The notes: generated from the letters alone by a model not told the origin. Positions 15,574 to 24,687 are shown, numbered from the stretch's first letter. The stretch: DNA of 41,425 bases from Acidimicrobiaceae bacterium (GCA_003133685.1 PKYQ01000032.1:1-41425), one strand, 5' to 3'. Made by a program: numbers and translations.

Positions 15574-15903
15574 ATGATTAAAGAGATGAGAGAACCTACA
15601 TTTCTTGTGCTAGCGACTTTGGCCGAGGGCAAGAGACACGGGTACGCGATTATTCAAGGGGTGGCGTCGCTTTCTGAGGGCGAAGTGGAACTCAAGGCGG
15701 GAACGCTCTACGCCATGTTGGACCGCTTGACGTTCGACGGCGTCATTGAATCGGTGGGCGAGGAGATCGTCGACGGACGACTTCGCCGTTACTACGAGCT
15801 GACGTCTGAAGGCACAACACTGCTCAGCGAAGAGTCCAAACGTCGTGTCAAAGTTTCCAATATTGCGTTACGTCGACTTCGGTTCGTGGGAGGAATCGCA
15901 TGA
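15574..15903 (+). CDS. PadR-family transcriptional regulator
   Basis: A 109-residue winged-helix protein of the short PadR class. It has the family opening (EPTFLVLATLAEGKRHGYAI), the recognition-helix region LKAGTLYAMLDRLTFDGVIE, and the wing with RRYYELTSEG. The C-terminal helix is short. PadR proteins usually repress a linked transporter or membrane-protein operon and release DNA on binding a drug or other ligand. The operator at 15543-15565 supports self-control. It overlaps the membrane-protein gene by ATGA, so the two are coupled. Confidence 0.9.
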   Translation: MIKEMREPTFLVLATLAEGKRHGYAIIQGVASLSEGEVELKAGTLYAMLDRLTFDGVIESVGEEIVDGRLRRYYELTSEGTTLLSEESKRRVKVSNIALRRLRFVGGIA

Positions 15904-16862
15904 CCCAAAACCTCGCTCGTTCACGGAGACTCTTGAGTTTCTATCCCAAGGCGTACCGCGAAGAACGCGGAGAAGAGATCGTCGCCACTTTGCAAGACGC
16001 TGCCGAAGCTCGCGTTCCTCGTGCCTCGCTCAGCGACCAGATCAGCGTGGCGCTGTACGGAGTGCGCATTCGGATGGGTCTGACCAGTGAAACCATGTTT
16101 GGCAAGGCATTGGATATTGCCGCGATCCCCGGACTCGTGATGGGAGCATTTTTTGGTGTGTATCTTTTAATCTCGGGCGACTTGCCGGTGGTGAGTTCAC
16201 GATTCTTCTATCCGCACTTCGGACCGTTCCTCACGGCAGGACCTCTGTTCTATCTGGTCTGGATTCTGGGCGTCGTGGTGGTCTTTGAGTGGCCGCAGTA
16301 CCGGCGACGTATTGCCGGCGTGTGCATGACACTTACGATCGTGGGCGAGCTACTCGCCAAACTCGCTCATCGCAATCCAAACATTTGGGACATTGCCATA
16401 CTGGTGAGTCTCGGCCTTCCCAGCCTCCTTGCCCCGGACGTGTACGTCACGCGACGCAGGGTCATACCCAGTTTGAGCGTTGGTCTCGCTACGTTCGCGA
16501 CCTTGTTTTTCGTTACCGCTTCGAGTGTCAATCCCAGATTTTTCAATTCCTTTTATTGGTCTGGGACGTACGAGATCGTTAATCGCCAGCCTTACGTTGA
16601 CGTATTACTACTTGCACTGTTTGTACTGCTGTGGATTACCAAGCGACGCGAAGCCGCCAGTGCCGCACTGATTCTCAGCAGTCCCTGGATAATCGTTGGC
16701 GTCGCGTATCCAATATCCCTCAAATATTTGCAAGTGGACACTCTGAATGTGATCGCCTTAATTGCATGGGCCGTGGGCATGGCACTCATCGTGACGACGA
16801 GTCGTTACCGTCCGCGAACTCCTGGATCAGTTGAACTGTCCACTTTGAATTCCGGATCATGA
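15900..16862 (+). CDS. Polytopic membrane protein paired with PadR
   Basis: A 320-residue protein. The cytoplasmic N-terminus carries FYPKAYREERGEEIVATL (14-31), the short prefix often seen on actinobacterial membrane proteins encoded with PadR regulators. About seven or eight hydrophobic helices follow from residue 70 on (for example GLVMGAFFGVYLLISG, FYLVWILGVVVVF, NVIALIAWAVGMALIV). No transport or enzyme motif is visible. It may be the target whose level PadR controls. Function unknown. Confidence 0.75.
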   Translation: MTQNLARSRRLLSFYPKAYREERGEEIVATLQDAAEARVPRASLSDQISVALYGVRIRMGLTSETMFGKALDIAAIPGLVMGAFFGVYLLISGDLPVVSSRFFYPHFGPFLTAGPLFYLVWILGVVVVFEWPQYRRRIAGVCMTLTIVGELLAKLAHRNPNIWDIAILVSLGLPSLLAPDVYVTRRRVIPSLSVGLATFATLFFVTASSVNPRFFNSFYWSGTYEIVNRQPYVDVLLLALFVLLWITKRREAASAALILSSPWIIVGVAYPISLKYLQVDTLNVIALIAWAVGMALIVTTSRYRPRTPGSVELSTLNSGS

Positions 16863-16947
16863 TCCAACGGACGCGGATGGAGGCATTGAGATTCGTTTTC
16901 CTGGTTGCTTCTTCGGCGACTTCTGCTGCCGGCGTCAGGAGTTCAGA

Positions 16948-17694
16948 TCAACTGTGTGCCGTGTCAGGCAAGTTGTCGAATGCCGTCAGGGACGGCTCGG
17001 CGAGCTGCGCCGCCATGAGGAAGTCGCGGTGGACATCCCCATACAGTTCGGCCATTGAAGTCGCGTGCTTGACGTGGTGAAAAGCAGACTGCACTCGGAC
17101 TTCGACGAGTCCGGCGGTGACGAACGTGGCGAGCTGCACTCTGGGGTCGATCGGGTCGGCACCGATTCGTTGGCCGAGCGCGCTCGATATTTCTTCGATG
17201 AAGCGCGGCAAATCAGCGAAACGCGCCGCGACGAGGGTTGGTGATCTGGTGGCGACGTCACAAAAGAGGCGCACCAGGTGCAGCTGATGGATCTGGTCCG
17301 CATCATCCAAGGACTCCAAAGGACCCGGGTGAATCTCACTGGCTACGGATTCCACGACGACTTCGATCAGCGAAGCGCTCCCACGTTCCCTCACGGCATC
17401 CGCCACGGCGTGCATCATTGGCTCGGAGCGATCGAAGAACATCGACTCTTTGGTCGAGAAGTAGTTGAACACCGTCTGCTGGGAGACTTCGGACACGACC
17501 GCAATCTGGGCCACGGTCACGTTGTCGAAACCGTGAACTAGGAACATCGCAGTTGCGACGTCGGAGATTCTCTGGCGAACCTGCCGTTTCTTACGTTTGC
17601 GTAGACCCTCGTTCGGCTCCAGGTTCTCCTCGGCACGCGCGCCTTCGAAGAGCTTGAGGATGGCATCCACGTCGAGGTCGTCGCTATTTCTCAT
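16948..17694 (-). CDS. TetR-family transcriptional regulator
   Basis: A 248-residue protein with a basic N-terminal extension (RKRKKRQVRQRI) and a TetR helix-turn-helix at about residues 40-85 (ATAMFLVHGFDNVTVAQIA, then VSQQTVFNYFSTKE). The remaining helical part would be the ligand-binding and dimer domain. It is divergent from drrAB with a 72-base gap full of TATAG half-sites, so it most likely represses the transporter and itself. The ligand is unknown; a drug or lipid exported by DrrAB is a reasonable guess. Confidence 0.9.
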   Translation of the reverse strand: MRNSDDLDVDAILKLFEGARAEENLEPNEGLRKRKKRQVRQRISDVATAMFLVHGFDNVTVAQIAVVSEVSQQTVFNYFSTKESMFFDRSEPMMHAVADAVRERGSASLIEVVVESVASEIHPGPLESLDDADQIHQLHLVRLFCDVATRSPTLVAARFADLPRFIEEISSALGQRIGADPIDPRVQLATFVTAGLVEVRVQSAFHHVKHATSMAELYGDVHRDFLMAAQLAEPSLTAFDNLPDTAHS

Positions 17695-17708
17695 TACGTG
17701 AATAAGTG

Positions 17709-17746
17709 TAGACAGAATTATAGAGTCGTGCTATAGTTATAGTCAC
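17709..17746. promoter_or_regulatory. Overlapping divergent promoters and TetR operator
   Basis: Toward drrA: TAGACA (17709-17714), 17 bases, TATAGT (17732-17737). Toward the TetR gene on the minus strand: GTGACT (17746-17741), 18 bases, TATAAT (17722-17717). Between and over them lie alternating half-sites, TATAG (17719-17723), CTATA (17731-17735) and TATAG (17738-17742). A dimer bound here would block both promoters. Confidence 0.6.
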
Positions 17747-17766
17747 ACGAAGTTTGGAGCCACAAC

Positions 17767-18813
17767 ATGTCCACCGTAATTCCCCAAGTTGAACGATCGG
17801 GGATCGATGCTAACGAAGTTGGGCGTGACAGCTCCCTGGCGAGCGCGACCACCGTCGAGGCGCGTGGGCTAACGAAGATTTTCGGCGCGAATCGCGCCGT
17901 TGACAATATCGATCTCACCGTCATGGAAGGTGAGATCTTTGGAGTGCTCGGACCGAATGGCGCCGGCAAGACCACGATGCTGAACATGCTGACAACGCTG
18001 CTGCCGATCGATGACGGCGAGGCGAAGATCTTCGGCTACGACGTCAGCAGCGAAGGTCACGCAGTGCGACAGCTGATTGGCGTCACGGGTCAGTTCGCGT
18101 CGGTCGATGAGAACCTGACGGGTCGCGAGAACCTCTGGATGTTCGGCCGACTACAGGGGCTGGCTTCAAAGAGAGCCCACCATATCGCCGACGACCTGCT
18201 CGCGCAGTTCGAGTTGACGGAAGCCGCTAACCGCCCGATCTCCCAATTCTCCGGAGGCATGCGTCGCCGCCTCGATCTCGCGACCAGCCTCATTACCAGA
18301 CCTGCACTGATCTTCCTCGACGAGCCCACGACGGGTCTCGACCCTCGGAATCGCAACCAGATGTGGAATACGATCCGCGACCTCGTCGCGGAGGGATCGA
18401 CCATCTTGTTGACCACTCAGTATCTCGATGAAGCCGACGCCTTGGCTGGGCGAATTGTCGTCATCGATCGCGGTCGGAAGGTCGCTGAGGGCACCCCTAG
18501 TCAACTCAAGTCCCAAATCGGGACCTCGAGTCTGCGCGTCCAGATGGCCGAGGACGCTGACACGACAGAAGCGGTCGTACTGACTGCGAACCTGACCAAC
18601 GCCACGCCGGTCGTTTCCCCAACCGGCTCAGGGTTCAGCGTTCAGTTGAGCAATGCGAATCAGGCCGCCGACGTACTCGTTGCACTGCGGAACCACCGGC
18701 TCGACATCGCCAACGCCACCGTCGAGCAGCCGAGCCTCGACGACGTGTTCTTCGCTCTGACGGGCCACACAAGTGAAACCGTGATGACTGATACGGAGGC
18801 GAGCAATTCATGA
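17767..18813 (+). CDS. drrA: ABC transporter ATP-binding protein, DrrA type
   Basis: A 348-residue nucleotide-binding subunit. After an unusual 30-residue N-terminal extension come Walker A GPNGAGKTT (62-70), the Q-loop region GVTGQFASVDENLTG, the signature FSGGMRRRLDLA, Walker B LIFLDEPTTGLD, and the H-loop replaced by LLTTQYLDEAD, as is usual in DrrA. A C-terminal DUF4162-type domain follows. It pairs with the permease gene, which overlaps by ATGA. DrrAB systems export daunorubicin-like drugs in producers, and envelope lipids in mycobacteria. With no drug-biosynthesis genes here, an envelope or general efflux role is more likely. Confidence 0.9.
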   Translation: MSTVIPQVERSGIDANEVGRDSSLASATTVEARGLTKIFGANRAVDNIDLTVMEGEIFGVLGPNGAGKTTMLNMLTTLLPIDDGEAKIFGYDVSSEGHAVRQLIGVTGQFASVDENLTGRENLWMFGRLQGLASKRAHHIADDLLAQFELTEAANRPISQFSGGMRRRLDLATSLITRPALIFLDEPTTGLDPRNRNQMWNTIRDLVAEGSTILLTTQYLDEADALAGRIVVIDRGRKVAEGTPSQLKSQIGTSSLRVQMAEDADTTEAVVLTANLTNATPVVSPTGSGFSVQLSNANQAADVLVALRNHRLDIANATVEQPSLDDVFFALTGHTSETVMTDTEASNS

Positions 18814-19640
18814 CCGCGGCCATCACTATCCCAACCACCACATTGCGACCGAGCCAGCGCACCATTAAGGAGTCCGTAACAACACGCGAGGCGCTGAGCC
18901 AGATCACGACGCTGGCATGGCGCGCCCTTATAAAGATGCGTCGCAATCCTGAGCAGCTCGTCGACGTCACCGCGATGCCCGTGCTGTTCACCGTGATGTT
19001 CGGGCTCATGTTCGGTGGGGCGGTTTCGGGCAGTACCGCGCAGTACCTCCCGACCCTCATTCCCGGCATCATCGCGATGACCACCATTACCGCTTGCGTC
19101 GGCGCCGGCATCCAACTGCGCGAGGACATGGACAAGGGCGTGTTTGACCGTTTTCGGTCGCTGCCGATCGCCCGGATCGCCCCGCTCGCCGGACCGATGC
19201 TGGCCGACCTCGCCCGCTATGCCATCGCGGCCGGCGTCACTCTGACCGTAGGCATCATCATGGGCTACCGCCCGGGTGGGGGTATTCCGGGCGTACTCGC
19301 GGCAGTGGTGCTCGCAGTCATTACCGGCTGGTCCATCGCCTGGATCTTCATGTGGATCGGCACTAAAGCGAGAAGCGCCGGCGCTGTCCAGGGGTTGTCC
19401 ATGATGCTCATGTTTCCATTGGCCTTCCTGTCCAATGCATTCGTCTCCGTCGACACTCTTCCGGGTTGGCTCCAGGGCGTAACGCGGGTCAATCCCGTCT
19501 CACACGTGGTCTCGGCATTGCGTGGTCTGATGAATGACGGCATCATCACTGCCCAGGTCGGTTGGGCGCTCCTCGGATGTTGCGCCGTCGCCGCGATCTT
19601 CATTCCACTCACGGTTCGGTCGTACTCGAAGCGAGTGTGA
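18810..19640 (+). CDS. drrB: ABC-2 permease, DrrB type
   Basis: A 276-residue membrane subunit with about six helices, starting near residue 52 (VTAMPVLFTVMFGLMFGGAV). The signature cytoplasmic loop EDMDKGVFDRFRSLPIARI (105-123) is typical of DrrB. The last helices (LLGCCAVAAIFIPL) end in a short basic tail. It works with the DrrA subunit encoded just upstream, overlapping by ATGA. A dyad, CGGATCG-GT-CGATCCG, follows directly at 19642-19657 and may mark the transcript end, though there is no T-run. Confidence 0.9.
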   Translation: MTAAITIPTTTLRPSQRTIKESVTTREALSQITTLAWRALIKMRRNPEQLVDVTAMPVLFTVMFGLMFGGAVSGSTAQYLPTLIPGIIAMTTITACVGAGIQLREDMDKGVFDRFRSLPIARIAPLAGPMLADLARYAIAAGVTLTVGIIMGYRPGGGIPGVLAAVVLAVITGWSIAWIFMWIGTKARSAGAVQGLSMMLMFPLAFLSNAFVSVDTLPGWLQGVTRVNPVSHVVSALRGLMNDGIITAQVGWALLGCCAVAAIFIPLTVRSYSKRV

Positions 19641-19641
19641 C

Positions 19642-19657
19642 CGGATCGGTCGATCCG
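19642..19657. terminator. Dyad after drrB
   Basis: Perfect 7-base arms, CGGATCG (19642-19648) and CGATCCG (19651-19657), separated by two bases and starting one base after the drrB stop. There is no T-tract, so a factor-independent terminator is unlikely. It could be a binding site or an mRNA 3'-end stem. Confidence 0.3.
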
Positions 19658-19685
19658 TTAATGAAAGCACGTCGCACGACTGCGC

Positions 19686-20612
19686 ATGACGAACGGACCG
19701 GTACCCTATGGGACCATGGCAATGACAGAACCTTCGTCAGACGGTCATTCGCTGACGATCGACGACTGGTCGCAGGGACTCGTTCTCACCGTACGGTCCC
19801 CGGACCGCGTTGGAATTGTCGCGAATTTGGCCGCCAGCATTCAGTTAGCGGGCGGCAACATCATCGAACTGGACCAACACACCGATGTCGTCGAGGGTGA
19901 CTTCGGGTGTCGCATCGAGGTCGCCGGGGGAGTCAACGCTCCGGAACTCGTTCGGCGTCTCGACGATCTTCGCTCATCGCTATCGGTGGATTACACGATG
20001 ACCCCGATCTCGAGGCGACGTGCGCGAGTGGTCGTGCTGTGTTCGTCGACGCTCCATTGCCCGAGTGACCTCATCGCGCGAAGCGCCATCGGTCAGTTGG
20101 ACTGTGACGTCGTCGCCCTAGTGAGCGATCAGACAGCGGCCCGCGACCTGGCCGCTCGCTACGGCGTGCCGTTCACACACCTCCCGGTGGGGGAGGACCG
20201 CGCCGCGCAAGAACGTCAAGTCGGTGAAGTGCTCGACGAGCTGGACCCCGATTTGATTGTGTTGGCCCGCTACATGCGTGTCCTACCCGCTTGGTTGGTA
20301 GAGCGCTACGAGCAACGAATTATCAACATTCATCACTCGTTCTTGCCGGCGTTTATCGGTTCCAACCCGTACGCCCGAGCCCACGAGCGCGGCGTGAAGA
20401 TCATCGGTGCGACGGCGCACTACGTCACCGCTGAGTTAGATGCGGGACCCATCATCGCTCAAGACGTCGTTCACATTTCTCACCGCGATGACGTCGCCGA
20501 CATGACGCGGCGCGGCGCGGACATTGAGCGTTCAGTGCTCGCCTCGGCGATCCGGTTGCACCTGGAACAGCGTGTGATCGTGTTCGGTTCGCGCACGTGC
20601 GTCTTTGATTGA
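19686..20612 (+). CDS. purU: Formyltetrahydrofolate deformylase
   Basis: A PurU enzyme: 10-formyl-tetrahydrofolate plus water gives formate and tetrahydrofolate. An N-terminal ACT domain (SPDRVGIVANLAASI onward, residues 38-110) senses the one-carbon balance. The C-terminal formyltransferase-fold domain has the catalytic triad Asn214, His216 (INIHHSFLPAF) and Asp252 (AELDAGPII). At 308 residues it is a little longer than the usual 280-290. The excess is at the N-terminus, so ATG 19716 or 19722 may be the true start. No other one-carbon genes are adjacent. Confidence 0.92.
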   Translation: MTNGPVPYGTMAMTEPSSDGHSLTIDDWSQGLVLTVRSPDRVGIVANLAASIQLAGGNIIELDQHTDVVEGDFGCRIEVAGGVNAPELVRRLDDLRSSLSVDYTMTPISRRRARVVVLCSSTLHCPSDLIARSAIGQLDCDVVALVSDQTAARDLAARYGVPFTHLPVGEDRAAQERQVGEVLDELDPDLIVLARYMRVLPAWLVERYEQRIINIHHSFLPAFIGSNPYARAHERGVKIIGATAHYVTAELDAGPIIAQDVVHISHRDDVADMTRRGADIERSVLASAIRLHLEQRVIVFGSRTCVFD

Positions 20613-20685
20613 TCGGTTATTTTCAACGAATAATCAAAGTCCGGACGATTCCACGTAGGTCATTTCGGTCTCGATGTGGTTATCG

Positions 20686-20916
20686 CTACGTCTGAGGTGC
20701 TCCACAATGAGGGCAGTAGTCGCCGTACACGCCCTTCACTAACTTCAGTTCTGAGGCGCACGACGTGCAATGGGAGCGGCCCGACAGCGTTTTACGCAAG
20801 AAAACTCGACGTCGATCTCGGGTTTCGCCATCAAATATAGGGAGCCGAAATCGTCGGTCCGGCCGGTCCGAGTCCAGCGCGTTCGCGTACGAGCGTCTCC
20901 ACGTGGTCGAGTTCAC
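20686..20916 (-). CDS. Possible small zinc-ribbon protein
   Basis: A 76-residue frame. Its C-terminal part has CTSC and CPHC pairs separated by 15 residues, typical of a zinc ribbon, ending CPHCGAPQT. The first 29 residues overlap the end of the PH-like gene in another frame and look like a shadow. A TTG at 20799 would give a 38-residue protein. The two Cys pairs make some coding likely; the start is unresolved. It is on the same strand as, and just downstream of, the 20831-21184 gene. Confidence 0.4.
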   Translation of the reverse strand: MNSTTWRRSYANALDSDRPDRRFRLPIFDGETRDRRRVFLRKTLSGRSHCTSCASELKLVKGVYGDYCPHCGAPQT

Positions 20917-21184
20917 TTGGCGTGATGAACGGCTTGATGCGCGTACCGAGGTCGAGGACCAGGCCCTCTTTCTTGGACGGTCGCTTCGTATCGAGGTTGG
21001 CCCAGTAGCCCGGGTTGGCGGTGCCCCAAATTCTGGCTCGACCCTTCAGCGCCGCCAGAGCGACGCGTTGCACGCCCACGATCGAGAGGTACGGCACCTT
21101 CTTGGATCCCCATAAGTAATAGTGACGAATCTCCAGAACGTCGTCTCCGCAAACGATGCCCTCTTCTCGATACTTCTCGACCAT
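20831..21184 (-). CDS. Conserved hypothetical protein (PH-like pattern)
   Basis: The frame is open further upstream, but ATG 21184 is the sensible start, giving 117 residues. The pattern of short strands (GIVCGDDVLEIRHYYLW, KKVPYLSIVGVQRVAL, RARIWGTAN, GLVLDLG) followed by PSELDHVETLVRERAG resembles small bacterial PH-like proteins, which end in a helix. I know no named function. A downstream zinc-ribbon frame on the same strand overlaps it by 86 bases. The upstream acyl-CoA ligase gene is divergent. Confidence 0.6.
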   Translation of the reverse strand: MVEKYREEGIVCGDDVLEIRHYYLWGSKKVPYLSIVGVQRVALAALKGRARIWGTANPGYWANLDTKRPSKKEGLVLDLGTRIKPFITPSELDHVETLVRERAGLGPAGPTISAPYI

Positions 21185-21319
21185 GGCATCAATGTACCGC
21201 TCTCCCGCAATCGTGGCGCGGACGAATGGCCCGGACCAGGTGGTCGTCGTTGAGCGAGTAACGAGCGCATCGGACTGCGTTATCGTCCGTTGAAGCAATT
21301 GGCGTCGGTGGGGGCAACG

Positions 21320-22900
21320 ATGAGTCAGGCAGAAGAGTCGATCGAGTACCTGAGCGACGACGACAATGTGGCGGGCGTGTTGCGCGGCGACGTCTTCGTC
21401 ACCCTGGACGAGTTGATGGTTCGCGCACGAAAGGCGGCCACCGGCCTGCGATCGCTCGGCGTCGAGCCCGGAGGTTCCGTCGCGCTCTTGCTGCGAAACG
21501 ATCACGAGTTCTTCGAAGCGGCGTTCGCGACCTCGGCGCTTGGCGCGGCGACGGTGCCCATCAACTGGCACGGTAGTGCCGAAGAGGTGGCCTACGTCGT
21601 CAATGATTCCGAGGCCGTCGTGGTCGTCGCTCACGCGGACCTGCTGCACCGTGTTCGTACTGCGCTGCCCGCTTCGGTCACGATTTTGGGCGTCGCGACC
21701 CCGTCGAGCATTGCCGAGCGCTTCGAGATAGACGACGCGATCGCGTCGCTTCCGCCCGACGTCACGGAATGGGCGTCGTGGCGCGACGGCTTCGAAGAGA
21801 TCCACGACGCCTACATCGGCGATCCATTGTCAATGATCTACACCTCGGGCACGACCGGACACCCCAAGGGCGTGCGACGGCTCCCCGGCACGAACGACGG
21901 ATCCCAAGCGATTGACTACATGACCGAGGTGACGAAGCTCTTCGGTGCGTGGCCCGGAATGCGCACGATCATCGCTGGGCCGATGTACCACTCGGCGCCG
22001 TACGCCTACGCGCTCGTGGCGGCTCGCGCCTACGGGGCGTACGTGGTGCTCGAGGACCGCTTCGACCCCGAGGAGTTCCTTTCCTTGATTGAACAGCATC
22101 AGATCTCCTCGATGTACATGGTGCCGACGATGTTCGTGCGGCTCCTTCGACTGCCACCGGAAGTCCGAAACCGCTACGACCTATCCTCGCTGCGTCACGT
22201 GTCGCACACGGCCGCGCCGTGTCCGCCCGACGTGAAGCGCGCGATAATCGAGTGGTGGGGTCCGATCGTCGACGAGTTCTACGGCAGCACCGAGGTCGGA
22301 TTCATCACCGGCTGCACGAGCGAAGAGTGGCTCGAGCATCCGGGCACCGTCGGTCGGCCACTGCCCTCGAGTGACGTTCTCGTCATCAACGAGGGCGGCC
22401 CCGTGCCGGTCGGTGAATCCGGCGAGGTCTTCGTTCGGGCGCGAGCGAATTCTGACTTCACCTACTTCGGAAAATCGGATGCGCGTGCCGAAATAGAACG
22501 TGACGGGCTCATCACGTGCGGCGACATTGGTTTTCTCGACGCCGACGGGTTTCTGTATCTCTGTGACCGGGCGCGCGACATGATTATTTCGGGCGGCGTG
22601 AATATCTATCCGATTGAAATCGAAGCCTGCCTCTTGAAGCTCGGAGGAGTGGCGGACTGCGCGGTCTTTGGCATCCCCGACGACGAGTACGGCGAGTCGA
22701 TCGCGGCCGCGATCAAACTCGATGAGGGTGCGGTGTTGAGCGCCGACGACATTCGAAGCCACGTTCGAAGTCACTTGGCCGGATTCAAGGTTCCCAAGGT
22801 CGTCACATTTCACGAATCGTTGCCGCGAGAGGACTCGGGAAAGATGTTCAAGCGAAAGCTCCGCCAACCGTATTGGGAAAACGCTGGACGCTCGATCTAA
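21320..22900 (+). CDS. Acyl-CoA synthetase (FadD-like)
   Basis: ATG 21320, with GGGGG upstream, gives 526 residues. It is an ANL-superfamily adenylate-forming enzyme. The ATP loop is TSGTTGHPKG (175-184). YGSTEVGF follows, then the adenylate/hinge region GDIGFLDADGFLYLCDRA with RDMIISGGVNIYPIEIE, and the C-terminal catalytic Lys in DSGKMFKRKL. It activates a carboxylic acid to its CoA thioester; chain length cannot be read from the sequence. It is likely a medium- or long-chain fatty or aromatic acid ligase. It is not in an obvious operon. Confidence 0.87.
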   Translation: MSQAEESIEYLSDDDNVAGVLRGDVFVTLDELMVRARKAATGLRSLGVEPGGSVALLLRNDHEFFEAAFATSALGAATVPINWHGSAEEVAYVVNDSEAVVVVAHADLLHRVRTALPASVTILGVATPSSIAERFEIDDAIASLPPDVTEWASWRDGFEEIHDAYIGDPLSMIYTSGTTGHPKGVRRLPGTNDGSQAIDYMTEVTKLFGAWPGMRTIIAGPMYHSAPYAYALVAARAYGAYVVLEDRFDPEEFLSLIEQHQISSMYMVPTMFVRLLRLPPEVRNRYDLSSLRHVSHTAAPCPPDVKRAIIEWWGPIVDEFYGSTEVGFITGCTSEEWLEHPGTVGRPLPSSDVLVINEGGPVPVGESGEVFVRARANSDFTYFGKSDARAEIERDGLITCGDIGFLDADGFLYLCDRARDMIISGGVNIYPIEIEACLLKLGGVADCAVFGIPDDEYGESIAAAIKLDEGAVLSADDIRSHVRSHLAGFKVPKVVTFHESLPREDSGKMFKRKLRQPYWENAGRSI

Positions 22901-22979
22901 AACTCGAAACACCGCAGACTTGTTCGTGAGCGTCTTTTGACCTCCGGGTGTTCTAGAGGCGCGCAAGTAAAATCGACCC

Positions 22980-24641
22980 ATGTCGGAATCCGATACCCCA
23001 ACGCCGCCCGTACCAAATCGAGCTGGGCTCGAAGCGCTTGGACAGGCGGTCGAGGGCCGCCAGGGTGGAGCGCGCCACCGACAGAGGGTAAAGCGGTCGC
23101 CAAAAAAGATCGTCATGGTCACACTCGCAACCGTCGTCGTCGTGATAGTCGCAGCGGTGGCCGGTGACTACTGGTACATCAACCACTTGATTCACCACGT
23201 CAAGATCACGACGATCACCAAGACCTACAACAACGCTGAGAACATCTTGTTGGTCGGCTCGACGACGCGCTGTGGCTTGAAGGTGCAGGACGCGGCGTAC
23301 GGACTTTGCTCGCAAGGCGTGACCGGCGTCAACAGTGACGTGGTCATGATCCTGCACCTAAACTTGACGACCAACCAGGTATCGATCCTCTCGTTGCCCC
23401 GTGACCTCTTCGTACCGAACGCGCGTAAGGACGGCGCGAACAAGATCGACGCCGCTCTCTACAACGGACCGTCACAGCTCGTCGCAGCGATCCAAGAAGA
23501 CTTTGGCATTCCGATCAACCACTACGTCGAATTGAACTTCGACACCTTCGCCGACGTCGTCAACGTGCTCGGCGGCATCAAGATGTACTTCCCGATGGAG
23601 GTCTTCGACGCGTACTCCCAGTTGTACGTGCCACATCCCGGTTGCATTCAACTCAATGGCAAACGAGCCCTCGAAGTCGTTCGCGCACGCCACTTGCAGA
23701 TTCGGTTCCCGGGTGACAGCACGGACTATCGCAACTGGCCACAAGAGGCACTGTCGGACCTGGCGCGCATTCGACGCGACCACGAGTTCTTGAAGGTCTT
23801 GGCCGACGCGGTCAAGGCCAAGGGGATCGTGAATCCCCTGACCGACCAGCGATTGGCCACGTCAGTCGCCCGTTATCTGACCGTAGACCAGGGACTTACC
23901 ACGAGCGCCCTCCTCAGTCTCGCCGAGCACTTCCACGGTGTCTCGGTCGGGTCAGTGCCGGAGTTGACGGTGCCGGTCGTGCTCGTTCAAACGCCCGAAG
24001 GGTACCTCTATCAGGGGTACTACTACGGCGACGTCGAATTCCCGATCGATCCCGGGGTTACCCAGACGGTCGATCGATTCTTGGACCTCGCGCCGGACAT
24101 CAACACGATGGACGGCAAGCCTTTGCCCGCGAGCTCGTCAATCACCGTTTCGGTGCTCAACGGGACGGGAGTCCCGAACCAGCAACACGTCGTCGCGGCC
24201 GGCCTTCGTCGACGCGGCTTCGTTATCCGCGGCGTCGGTACCGCGACGCCCTTCGGTGTTCGTGAAGAGACCGTGGTGTATCACGCCAACAACTCTGCGT
24301 CATCGTTGGCCGCGGCGCAGACAGTCCTTCACACGATCGAGGGCCCGGCGGTGATGGCGCTAGGACGAACGACAGGCGGCGCTGAGGTCACCGTGCTCAC
24401 CGGCTCGGACGTCAGCGTTCTCGCTCCGCCGCATACGACCTCGACGACGACCACGACGCTGAAGCGTAAGCATCACGGCACGGCGACGACCACGACCACG
24501 AGGCCCGTCACGCAGATAACTGTCGTGGATCCGTCGGCCGTGAAGCACGACACCGATCTTTCGGCGCCGACGGACGTCACCCAGGCCTTGCAGTTGTGGG
24601 ACCCGCGCTCGTGCGGTCCGAACGGAACCGAGGGCCCGTAA
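22980..24641 (+). CDS. LCP-family cell-wall glycopolymer ligase with LytR_C domain
   Basis: A 553-residue LytR-CpsA-Psr protein. The basic cytoplasmic N-terminus is followed by one membrane helix (44-62) and the outside LCP domain (about 85-300). The LCP domain has SDVVMILHLN, SLPRDLFV with the phosphate-binding Arg-Asp, NKIDAAL, and ALEVVRARH. A LytR_C domain comes next (ITVSVLNGTGVPNQ onward, about 380-470), then a Thr-rich linker and tail. LCP enzymes move glycopolymers such as arabinogalactan or teichoic acids from a lipid carrier to peptidoglycan. In actinobacteria this domain pair is common. ATG 22980 is the start. Confidence 0.92.
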   Translation: MSESDTPTPPVPNRAGLEALGQAVEGRQGGARHRQRVKRSPKKIVMVTLATVVVVIVAAVAGDYWYINHLIHHVKITTITKTYNNAENILLVGSTTRCGLKVQDAAYGLCSQGVTGVNSDVVMILHLNLTTNQVSILSLPRDLFVPNARKDGANKIDAALYNGPSQLVAAIQEDFGIPINHYVELNFDTFADVVNVLGGIKMYFPMEVFDAYSQLYVPHPGCIQLNGKRALEVVRARHLQIRFPGDSTDYRNWPQEALSDLARIRRDHEFLKVLADAVKAKGIVNPLTDQRLATSVARYLTVDQGLTTSALLSLAEHFHGVSVGSVPELTVPVVLVQTPEGYLYQGYYYGDVEFPIDPGVTQTVDRFLDLAPDINTMDGKPLPASSSITVSVLNGTGVPNQQHVVAAGLRRRGFVIRGVGTATPFGVREETVVYHANNSASSLAAAQTVLHTIEGPAVMALGRTTGGAEVTVLTGSDVSVLAPPHTTSTTTTTLKRKHHGTATTTTTRPVTQITVVDPSAVKHDTDLSAPTDVTQALQLWDPRSCGPNGTEGP

Positions 24642-24687
24642 GGGACTCGTTGAAGTTGTCTGCGCTGTCCGGCGATGGTGCCACTGC

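Noticed and set aside
20831-21805. 324-residue minus-strand gene reaching into the acyl-CoA ligase
   Set aside because: Only the last 117 residues look protein-like; the upstream part is antisense to the ligase.
22181-23122. Long minus-strand frames inside the ligase and LCP genes
   Set aside because: They mirror GC-rich codons of well-identified genes and show no domain of their own.
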